Shown here: piece by piece, positions 45,003 to 54,185 of the stretch | Layout: every line of letters begins with the position of its first letter | Position numbering within the stretch: position 1 is the stretch's first letter | Origin: Russula earlei | Lineage: Eukaryota > Basidiomycota > Agaricomycetes > Russulales > Russulaceae | Direction of reading: 5' to 3' | Assembly: GCA_025769875.1 (NCBI GenBank) | Contig: JAGFNK010000127.1 | Coordinates: forward strand, 1 to 64,000 | DNA length: 64,000 bases | Notes under the pieces: generated by a model | The model's database searches: none | Told to the model about the DNA's origin: nothing | Seen by the model: the letters and a program-made list of their open reading frames with translations, nothing else | Program-made: the position numbers and the translations under genes

Positions 45003-47811
45003 CATCAGGAAAAACCGGTCCGGTCCGTAGACACCGCTTAATTCTGTAGACACCATAGACACCATAGCACAACAACATACTATGTAGTGCTCTATAGCAT
45101 CATAGTAAGTCTATATTGCTCAATGTAGTTCCAGTAGTCTATGACTATATTTATGTAGGCACAGTAGATGAAACCAAGTCTACACATCACTATGTAGGAT
45201 GACTGAAATTCTGGTTGTCTATGGAGATGATCAGTTTACTACATTGCACTATGGAGACAATCAGTTTATTACATTGCACTATGGAGACAATTGTTCATTA
45301 CATTGCTCTATGGAGACTATTGGTTATTATAATTATATTGCACTATCGAGCCTTACTGATTGGCCATGCTACGCTGCATATTCTCCTCTCCTCTCCTCCC
45401 CAACCCACTCTCCCCTTTCCCATCCTCCCCCTCTCCTTCTCCCCTGATGACACTGTTTTTCTTTCTTGCCTCTCCTCTCCTGATGGGAGGCGGCTGCACG
45501 CGCGAGTCGGTCAAAGTGGGGGTAAAAGGGTTTCTTGCTTGCTTTCTTTCTTTCTATTTCCTTCCTTTCTTGCCTTCGTCCTAGAGACAAAGGCTGGTTT
45601 TTATGTACATTAGGACTGGAGCTAGACTAAATGGTATCCTAGAATGAGGGTAGCTAAAGAGAGGGAAATGTATTCTGAGATAAATGGGTATGGACACGTG
45701 TGATCGTGGCATTGAGGCGACAGGTGTAACAAAGCTAGGCTTTGGAAGGGTATAGTAAAGGGGGCTGTAGCAACGAGTGGGCACTAGTCGGCATGGCCAA
45801 AATGCCATGAAGGGGTGGTCAGCCAGGTCTCAAGCATTGAGGACTTCTGCCTGATGAGGCAGTGGCGGGCGTGCGGGCGAGTGAGTGTGCGCATGGGGGT
45901 GAGCGTGGGGGTATGCATACGGGTGCGCGTGGGTGGTAGCGACGTCGGAGGCGGAGGAGCGAGTGTGTGCATCGGAGGCGAGAGGCGGAGGGCGTGGTTT
46001 GCTTGCATGTGTGACGTGGTGGTGGGAGAGTGGGAGTTGTGGGGCGCGCGTGTTGGGCATTCTGCTGTTGACTTGTTGACTTGTCTCTCGCGGTGGGTGT
46101 GGGTGACGCTTGGTCAGCGTTGGCCAGTCCGCCGTGATCCACGTCCAAGCCCGCAACTCACCTTACAGTGCAAAGGAGAGGAGAGGGGAGAGAGCACATG
46201 GGGAACATGCAAGTGAGAGTGGTCACGCGTGAAAAATGCTGCTTGCTGTCTATGTGAGTATGCAATAGGATGTTGACATATGTGATGGCAAGGCACAAGG
46301 TAAAAAAGGCCAACATGTGCAACTCGTCAACTTCAAACCTTTTTTGACAACAGCCTCTTCGTTTTTACTAATCGCTTTCATTTTCTTTTGCCGTCATTCT
46401 TCCCCTCTTTCCCCTCTCCTGCCCACTCTTCCTTCCCCATGGTCCCAGTTCAAGACTCTCAAGCTGCCAGTTTCATCAAGTTTTCACCGGCTATTACCCA
46501 AGTCATTCAAGTTTTTGAGTTTTCCCGCACCATGTTGTTTCCACGGGTGTGTTTTTTGTTTGTTTTCACGCACTCTCTCATCATCTCCCCTCTCCTTCCT
46601 ACTAAACAGCCTCTTGTCGGCCTTCAAGCTGCCTTCTCACTCCCTTCTTCTGTGTTACTGCAGTGGTGATGATGGGGACAACAACGACATATGAGAGGAC
46701 TTGTATTTAAGTGAAAGAAAAAAAACGCACACAAACAACTTAACTAAAATTGTGCACAGGGGAAAACACGTGTTGCTTGAAGGTAAAGTATGCTTGAACC
46801 AAAAGCGAGCTCCCACATGCAGGAAATGGTATTTCAGGGGATGGGCACATCACAGAAAATGAAAGTGCGACCCTTTCCCTAGGTCTCGCCAATGTGCGTT
46901 TTGGGTTTCCTTTTACTTGCGCAATCTCACTGTCACAGCGACAAGTACAACCATGCTCGGCGTCTTCAATGAGTGTCTTACACATTCTGTGTGTTACCCT
47001 TTCCTTCGCTTTTTGTTTTTTTGTCACTCCCCTCTGCTTTCCTTTGCACAGGCTTCGCATGGCTTCAAAACGTTGAACACACATTCACCTCTCGACTCAC
47101 CTGTACCCTGGTGCCATCTTCTGCATCGTCCTTGATGCCTCCTCTTACCACGACAAAGCCACCAACACCACTGTCCAAGTCCAAGAAACGAGAGAAGGTG
47201 GCCATCGCTCCCGGGCACAGGCCGATGAACAGTGAACAGGTGCGTTATTCCTTTTCGTTTTTGTGCACTCTCTCATACTCTCCAGCCTTTCGTCAAGTGC
47301 TCGGGGGGAGAAATGGACATTTGGAGCGACGACGAGACACTGCTTAGAATGCATACGCAAATGACAACAACGGCTATGGGCACAGTCCCAAGAAGTGCCA
47401 CACGTGAGAGCCAGAACAGTGCCGCGGAGGCAAGTATCCAACTGTAGTTCAAAAAATTAGTTAGCATTGATATGTGAAATATATATTGTTTCCTGACATT
47501 TGTGTGAATTTCAGTGCCTGAGTTGTTTATCATAACAATGTTGCAATCAGTAGAACATAAGCATGTGGTTGGCTACATAGGTATGGTTGATGATGGGAAG
47601 AAATGTACATTTATGTTGTTGATATAACATTGTATCATTTATGTAGCATTGGTGGAAGAAATGTAGTCAATGGTGCTCTATATAACCCTGGTGGTGGCTA
47701 TATAGAGTTTGGTGGTTGCTATGTAGGCATGAAACCTCAATGGTTGTAAAGTTGCTACAGACGCTATGGTAGCTATATAGCGCTACATAGCATTTTCGTT
47801 TTTTCCTGATG
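45003..47811. mobile_element. CATCAGG-ended element 2, 2.8 kb with GC-rich cargo
   Basis: Left end CATCAGGAAAAACCGG; right end, on the other strand, CATCAGGAAAAAACG. The 2-bp duplication is CA (45001-45002 and 47812-47813); removal rejoins DKFS to DEMRWD at the end of the copia frame. Subterminal parts carry many CTATATAG/GCTACATAG-type motifs, also found in the 101-bp MITE. The interior is CpG-rich; 46360-46600 is homologous, in inverted orientation, to about 41640-41860 of element 1. Many short frames are open but none has a recognisable domain. Confidence 0.82.
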
Positions 47812-47958
47812 CAGATGAGATGGGATTGCACTGTGCAGTTTGAGGGGGCATGTTGGAGTTGCAGCCTCAGTGTCATGGTTTAGTCATGCACTCACATGGT
47901 GCATGATGAACATGTGGATATGTATATAGTTTGTTTTTTGTCTTTTTCCTGTCCCTCA

Positions 47959-48512
47959 GGCCCCTTTTACCAACCGAGCATTCTTGAATCTTGAACTTGA
48001 ACTTGGATTTTGGGATTTTCCAGGAGTGACAGGAGTGACAGGAGTGATGTAAGTGATATGATGTATATAATAAATTAATATGCATTTTTTTCTGTTGTCA
48101 TTTGCATATTTGCATATATGGGGTTACACATGATGTGTCAGCATCAAACTCAGAGTTGAGCAGTCCAACTCAAGCTCAACATCTGGGTGCTTGCAGCCCC
48201 ATTTTCACCAGAGCTGCACATACAAAATTTGCACAAAGATGTGCACCCACACATTGGTGACACATATTCTGCCTCAATGACATGCTTGCAATACCCCACT
48301 TGGAAGGAGTGGAAGGAAGGGTTAGAAAAAATATTTTACATATCACATGTAAACCCAGCAAATCACACTGAAAAATAACTCATATTTGAAATAGACTCAT
48401 ATTAGTTTATTATGTCACTTACATCACACCTGTCATTCCCATCACTCCCAGAAAATCCTGAAATCCAATTTCAAGTTCAAGATTCAAGAATTCTTGGTTG
48501 GTAAAAGGGGCC
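47959..48512. mobile_element. 554-bp element with terminal inverted repeats over 100 bp long
   Basis: Both ends read GGCCCCTTTTACCAACC inward, and inverted similarity continues for about 110-120 bp through TTCTTGAATCTTGAACTTGA, the GGAGTGACAGG-like repeats and TAATATG. Flanks are tca on both sides (47956-47958, 48513-48515); the alternative parse is GCCCC ends with duplication ctcag. GGSCC-type ends with 3-bp duplications suggest PIF/Harbinger, but the duplication is not TWA, so this is tentative. Noncoding. Confidence 0.8.
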
Positions 48513-48664
48513 TCAGTCTTCTACAATAAGACTAAGGTTAGTCACACTCTTGTTATCTATGTACACAACTAACTACTCTTTTTTGTAGCACTCATTATAG
48601 GTTAGAATACCCACTTAGAGTAGTCTTCTACAATAAGACTGAGCACTGTTATAACACTTCCTAC

Positions 48665-49275
48665 TGTTATGAATTACCCCCCTGACAGCTCGTCTCTACC
48701 CCTTTTTCACTATTGTTCTTTTCTGTCACCCTCATCCTCTTGGTTACCATTTTACCCCTTGATGCTGATGATCTTCTATTGTGTTTCACCTATTGTGTTT
48801 CACCTATTGTGTTTCACCTATTGTTTGAGTTCCTTTTGCTATTGGTTCACCTTTATCTATTGTTCTACATATGGTACTGTATGGCCTCACTAGATACAGT
48901 ATTTAAGCGCCTGTAGAAGCTGGGGAATACCCCAAGCTTAGCTTTGTCCCATTTCCTGTCGCATCCCTTTGCCCTGTATTGTCCCTCAATCACAACTTGT
49001 GTTGTGCTAGCTTATACTCTGTTTGACCTCAGCTCATCACAAGGAACCTTCATGTTCCTCTTCCTCCTCTGCTTCTCCTTCATCGTCCTCCTCTTCTGTG
49101 AAACCAGGAGACCAACTCTGTCTGTGGATTAGGTCATCCTTGACTTAGTCTTGAGATGCTAAACCTCTGAACTGGTCTCCTTGAGCCGGCCCCCACTGAA
49201 CCCTTGAACCAAGTCACAGGGACTTGGCCCCACTAAACTCTGAGCTAATGCTCTTACGGCCATGATGCCGTAACA
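48665..49275 (+). mobile_element. Solo LTR, family L7, copy 2
   Basis: 611 bp, TGTTATGAATTACCCCC...CATGATGCCGTAACA, with a perfect duplication cctac (48660-48664 and 49276-49280). It includes a triple repeat of ATTGTGTTTCACCT (about 48777-48820) and a promoter-like TACAGTATTTAAGCGCC. It provides the empty site for CATCAGG element 1. Confidence 0.94.
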
Positions 49276-49286
49276 CCTACAGTGGA

Positions 49287-49439
49287 TAGACAATGAAATT
49301 GGATTGTCATATTTCCATGACACCTCCATTCCCATTGCACTGGATCACAGGGTCACCAACAATCTTGTCATCCTTTTTATTAATGGCCATAACTCTCATG
49401 AGACTGACAAACTCCAGGCACTCACATACAAGCACAAAG
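49287..49439 (+). pseudogene. pogo-like DDE transposase, central part
   Basis: Continuation of the gene cut by Copia-A: IDNEIGLSYFHDTSIPI, then VILFINGHNSHETDKLQALT. DGHNSH is the motif around the second catalytic Asp of DDE_1 transposases; here Asp is Asn. LTR L4 copy 2 interrupts it at 49440, and VIITFLSKCT continues at about 51218-51236, after which the sequence switches to a gypsy integrase. Confidence 0.65.
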
Positions 49440-51212
49440 TGTTAAGATTCACTAATCTTAGTTGCTTCTCAAGCTATAGAGTTGCTTGATATAGTTCAAG
49501 CACTAAGCTTTGAGAGTATTTGATGTTATCTCAGACAAAAGTGTATGGATATGAGATGAGAGGGGCCTCTTATTGCTCAGAAGTAGAATATTTGTGAGAT
49601 TGTAAGAAAGTGTGATGATTCAAAGAGTAAATTGAGCATAAGGCTCAACTTTGATACATCAGAGTATTTATACTATATCTCAATAACTGCTGTTCTGATT
49701 TGTACAAAACTCAGGAAGCACATAGCTGAGACCCTCTACTATCCAAAAAAAGGGACTCCAAACAAAAGGTATCAATAATGACTCACACATGAGCCATTCT
49801 TTCCTAGTATCTGTCATCAAATTAGTAAGCAATCACTGACATGAACTATTTCCTGGAGAGGGCCCTTGAAGGACCCTTCCTTATGAGAGGAAACCCAGCC
49901 TCTATGGTGTCACCCTGTTCACATGGACAAAAGGGGTGAGTAGAGGTGTCCACAATATCACATGCACATTGTCATGTGAGCAATTCTTGGCACAATCAAC
50001 ATACAGCAAGCCCCACTTAATGGCAACCCTTTTAGCAATAAAGGACAGTATTATAGCCCCACTAAGGACCCTTTAGGATGACTATAAGTGCTCTACAATA
50101 GGCACTAATGCAATACTAAAGACCCTACAATGTGTTATTAGACTGACTCTAATAACTATAGAACAAACTATAAATCAATACTAAGGACCTTAATAGAAGT
50201 ATTAGGGTTGACTCTAAGGACCCTAATAGAACTATATAAGGGGCCTTATAGACAACTCTATCCCTTGAACCAAACTACAAGTCCCCAAATGACTGGCCCT
50301 AAACTAACTAACAGCAAATGAATCAGGTGCTTTGCACATGTACTGGAGCAGTGAACATGTGGACAGCAGAGGCTCTTACTCATCATTAGGAGCCCTCTTA
50401 CTCAGCAGCTTACTGAGCATGACTGAGCATGCTCAGTAAGTGTACTCCAACTTCTTACTCATCCACCTATGGTGCTTGATAACAAGGTTATGACTTGTTC
50501 CCTATTTAGCAGTTCTCTTGTAGTATATAAGCACTCAATAAAGTAACAGACAGTCTTCAGACTGTCCATTTGTTTACGGCACTCTCCATCCCTGGGATAC
50601 TCCTTTAAGGACCATCCCCTTGTGACCATTCTGGCTTCTTCCCTGCATACCTGCTTGACTCTACCAGTAACTATACCCCTTTGGTATTTGCTACTGCTTT
50701 GGACTCTACTCCTTGCCCACGCCATCTTGGACGTCTACTGACTTGTCTTCGAGCTAACCCCTTGCTCTTGAACTGGATAGTCCAACAGTGAGTCTTGACA
50801 GTTCTCTTGTAGTATATAAGTGCTCAATAAAGTAGTGGACAGTCCTCAGACTGTCCATTTGTTTACGGCACTCTCCAAACCTGGGATACTCCTTTAAGGA
50901 CCATCCCCTTGTGACCATTCTGGCTTCTTCCCTGCGTACTTGCTCGACTCTACCAGTAACTATACCACTTTGGTATTTGCTACTGCTTTGGACTCTACTT
51001 CTCGCCCACACAGTCTTGGATGTCTACCAATTCGTCTTTGAGCTTACCCCTCGCTCTTGAACTGGATAGTTCAACAGTGAGTCTTGACAATCACTAACCA
51101 GTAGTCATCTGATCAGTAAGCAATCACTAAGCATGAATCAGCTGATCAGTAATCAAGAGAGTAAGCAAGCATAGGTCAGCAGTCAGTCAAGAAAGCAAGT
51201 CAATTCCTAACA
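49440..51212 (-). mobile_element. Solo LTR, family L4, copy 2 (carrying L1 copy E)
   Basis: TGTTAAGATTCACTAATC...CAATTCCTAACA with a perfect duplication caaag (49435-49439 and 51213-51217). Its own length is about 515 bp; the rest is solo LTR L1 copy E. Confidence 0.93.
49837..51089 (+). mobile_element. Solo LTR, family L1, copy E, with a tandem 3' duplication
   Basis: TGACATGAACTATTTCC...GTGAGTCTTGACA with a perfect duplication atcac (49832-49836 and 51090-51094). The last roughly 290 bp, from TTCTCTTGTAGTATATAAG to CTTGACA, are present twice (about 50513-50799 and 50801-51089), giving 1,253 bp and two TATA boxes. Confidence 0.92.
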
Positions 51213-51236
51213 CAAAGTCATTGTCATCACCTTCCT

Positions 51237-52060
51237 CTCTAAGTGCACACAGCCAAATTATTTTTATGGCATGCCTTCTTGTGGACTGAGGTCCCCTCCA
51301 AAATCATTTTCAATCATGGCTCCCACTTTACCTCCAAACTGTTCCAAGAAGTCTCCCAAATTCTCAGAATCGATCAGAACCTAAGCACTGCCTATCATCC
51401 CCAAACTGATGGACAGTCAGAAAGAACCAATCAAACCCTGGAAATGTACCTACACATCTACACAGGAGAGAAACAAGAAGAGTGGGCACACTGGCTTCCC
51501 ATAGCCCAGTACCACTTCAATGCTCACAAATCCACAACCACCAAGAAAACCCCTATGAGCTACTCATTGGCTTTAACCCACAAGGACTTGTCACCCAATT
51601 AAAATCCATATTCAAGAACACCTCCAAGCTTTGAAAGACATGAGGGAGTCAGCCCAAGAAGCCATGAGGAAAGCACAAAACAATTGGGTAAAAGAAACTA
51701 AATTCAAAGGATTCAAAGAAGGACAGAAAGTCTGGTTGGAGGGCACTAACCTAAAAACCCCCCATCAGTTTCAGAAATTCTGTCTGAAATGGTTTGGTCC
51801 CTTTGTTATCACCAAAAGAAAAATCTCCCCCATTGTTTACCAACTCCACCTACCCCCCAATGAAATATTCACAATGTGTTTCACACCTCCCTCCTTTCCC
51901 CTGTCACAGAAACAATTGAGCATGGTCCTAACTTCCCCAAACGCACCTGATCTCCTTTTAGGAGAATACAAAGTTGAGAAGATCACTGCTCAATGAACCC
52001 ATAGAAACCAACTTCAATACAGGGTTTGATGGAAGGGGTATTCTGCAGCAGAAGACACCT
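51237..52060 (+). pseudogene. Gypsy-1: chromodomain Ty3/gypsy integrase C-terminal half
   Basis: Integrase core segment with KIIFNHGSHFTSKLFQEVSQ, STAYHPQTDGQSERTNQTLE (HPQTDGQ-ERTNQ is the third catalytic region), YTGEKQEEWAHWLPIAQYHF and, shifted, the KKTPY-like end. The C-terminal domain reads FKEGQKVWLEGTNLKT and KWFGPFVITKRKISPIVYQL. A broken chromodomain follows at about 51960-52060: EYKVEKITA, then YRV-WKGYSAAEDT, then SNL-NTQDAI. This places it among chromoviruses. In-frame stops are present. The upstream pol is absent; the sequence joins directly to the pogo-like gene. Confidence 0.85.
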
Positions 52061-53454
52061 TGGAACCCCTCTCAAACCTTAGAAACACCCAGGATGCCAT
52101 TACCACCTTTCATTTACAACAATCTTACCAAGTTCTGCTCCATGTCCACCACTGACTCTGACCCTGCAGAATCTCACCACTCTGGCAAAAGCCTAGATGA
52201 TTTAGAACACCAATTTTAAGGACTTATGATACAACAATGTCCATTACTCCTCTCAATCAATTCATGTACTCCCCCTTCTTACTCTGTAAATGACCCATAT
52301 ATCCCTACCTGCAGATACACCATTTTTAATCTACTAGCCAAGGAACAACTCTTTTGCAGAATTCTTTCCCCTGGTGAATTCCATGGTTTTCAACTTTTTA
52401 TGATGGACCCCTGTTTTCCCAAATTTCATCTATCCATTTGAAGAGCAATACTTATGGACTTAGTATGGAATTATATCACATGATCAATTTCTACAAATAC
52501 CCCCACCCCTTCTGAATGGTCAGCCAGGCACCACAAGCATGCTACATCTACTTACAATACTCCTATGTCTTCCCCTGCTCCCTCATCATCTCCCTTACCA
52601 ATCCTCACCCCCTCTCCCACCATCAAACAAGAGCCCCTCTCACCCAAAGTCATACAACACATCATTTTGACCAACATACCTTCATCATCCCTGATGATGC
52701 TGAACTTTAGGACCTCTCTGCCACCCTCAACCCACTAGCCATTCATGAGGGAAGCCCCTTGCCCACCCCTCCTGAAATGGACCCCACTCACCCTGGACCC
52801 CATTGGTTCATCTATGAGCCATATACAAATGTTCCCCCTTTTTATGTCAACTTTAATTGATGGCAATGACTTTTACCTTACTTATGTGTTGCCTTGTAGA
52901 ATGACAAACCCATGCTTTTAGGAACTATGGGTTGAGGAGAACCTGCTTATGGAGAAACATTTGTTGCTCTACCCATTGTCTCTGCCCCCCCACCCCTCTG
53001 TCACTGCTTTTGACCTCTACCTCTTAGTTGAGGATGACCCCTTTCATTTCATTGTCACTCAGGTGCTTGAAAACCTTCATGACCCTGGTGCCCTTGCTGA
53101 CATCTACCAAATTCATAATGGCTTGCTACAATTGAAGGTTTTGGAAGCCAAGCATACTGCCATTCAAGGAGCCATAGACATACTCCAATGACAACTTGCT
53201 AACCAACTCCATGAGATCCAATCTTTTACCAAAGAATCTGCTACCATTCACAGCTGTCTCCATGCTAACAACACATCCATCTGAGTCCATCATCAGCTTG
53301 ACACCATGGCAACCAATGGGGGCCTCATTCACAAAACTGGCCCCTACTATTCATTGGTAGGGAGTTATGATAACATGAAGGTCCTGAAGCAACCGTCCAC
53401 CCTCTCCTCCCCCACTTCACCTGCTCACCCTGTCATGAACACTCTCAGAGAGTA
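52061..53454 (+). pseudogene. Long decayed ORF of unknown function, part 1
   Basis: Plus-strand coding-like sequence with frameshifts, following gypsy-1. Longest clean segments are CPLLLSINSCTPPSYSVND (52226 on), PLLSPHHQTRAP-like Pro/Ser-rich sequence near 52600, and 52949-53190, which reads PHPSVTAFDLYLLVEDDPFH, IVTQVLENLHDPGALADIYQ and ends in heptad-like LQLKVLEAKHTAIQGAIDIL. I recognise no domain. It probably continues at 56161 and 58139, and could be an extra ORF of a gypsy element or a captured host gene. Confidence 0.5.
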
Positions 53455-54185
53455 TGTTCCATTAAAGGGACTTAACAAGGAATATACAACTATTAACAAG
53501 CAAGACAATGGTGCCAAGATTGACTCCAAGTTATCTCACATAATAGTCCATTACACAGGATTGAACCCAAGACCCTTACTACATCAGTAAACTGGCAAAT
53601 TAGATTCCAGGTTTCCACTGGTTTCCATTGGTTTCCAGGTTTCTAGGAACTTGAAACCCAGAAACTCAGAAACCTATACTACTCAACTCAGATCTACCAT
53701 TATTCACACACAAGCATTACTGGCAACCATTACAAGTCCTTCTCAGCCATGTAGATCATGTGAGCAAGAGGTGCTGGAGGGCCATCCTGGAGCATGGCAA
53801 TGACAATGATGCTGTAGATCAGTCAATGCTATCTGCCTGTTGTGAAGACTTGTACATTCCACAAAGCCCTTAGAATAGTGTTTCATTAGGGCTCACATTT
53901 GATTACTTGCCTTTCCACATAGATCCTATGCCTTCATGTCTAATTCCTATCTTGCAGCACCATTAGAAATTGTATATTATAGGACTGAGATCTGAAGTTA
54001 CATAGGTTCCAGTAGGTTTCCTAGGTTTCCATCCAGACTGTCTGGCCAGGTTTTCAAGGAAATGGACCTGGGTTTCCAAGTATCTAACTCTCCAGGTTTT
54101 AGCTGGTTTTTGGTGGTTTCTCAACTTGAGAAGCCTCTGGAAACTGAGAGGCATGATTACTGATGTATAGGAAGCTGGCTACAGC
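53455..54185 (-). mobile_element. tRNA-derived SINE, copy 1 (split)
   Basis: Minus-strand RNA polymerase III-type unit. Its B-box region reads TTGGGTTCAATCCTGTG (about 53558-53574). The body shares ACTTGGAGTCAATCTTGGCA and the tail TAAGTCCCTTTAATGG with SINE copy 2. Its A-box side is split by the 584-bp TIR element at 53582. The 5' head after the insertion (54168-54185) is degenerate. Confidence 0.6.
53582..54165. mobile_element. 584-bp TIR element with CATCAGTAA ends
   Basis: Left end CATCAGTAAACTGG and right-end complement CATCAGTAATCATGCC, flanked by TA on both sides (53580-53581 and 54166-54167). The subterminal parts are inverted, diffuse repeats of GGTTTCCA/TGGAAACC. The ends resemble the CATCAGG family and the duplication is again 2 bp, though the arms diverge after nine bases. 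Noncoding. Confidence 0.7.

Larger units (their letters stand above)
28856..49281 (+). mobile_element. Copia-A: one LTR retrotransposon expanded to 20.4 kb by nested insertions
   Basis: The ends are a 5' LTR (28856-29115) and a 3' LTR (47851-49281, itself interrupted), with a perfect 5-bp duplication gtgga at 28851-28855 and 49282-49286. Both flanks are the same pogo-like transposase gene. In order, the element holds gag, protease, integrase, reverse transcriptase and RNase H in copia order. At least ten later insertions interrupt it: 29951-30910, 31481-35909, 37072-37953, 38221-39183, 40133-43104 (with two more inside), 43290-44720 (with one inside), 45003-47811, 47959-48512 and 48665-49275. 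Confidence 0.92.
47851..49281 (+). repeat. Copia-A 3' LTR (interrupted twice)
   Basis: Own sequence 47851-47958, 48513-48659 plus a short end, starting TGTTGGAGTTGCAGCC and ending CCTACA at 49281, followed by the target duplication gtgga. It contains a long-TIR element (47959-48512) and solo LTR L7 copy 2 (48665-49275), the latter inserted 6 bp before the LTR end. Confidence 0.9.

Noticed and set aside
45815..46216. Several overlapping frames of 75-133 codons on both strands
   Set aside because: GC-skewed GTG/GCG-rich cargo of a CATCAGG element keeps many frames open; none has a domain or a preferred strand.
53582..54165. 8-bp hAT duplication around the CAGTAA ends
   Set aside because: Flanks tactacat and atgtatag do not match; TA on each side of CATCAGTAA is the simpler reading.
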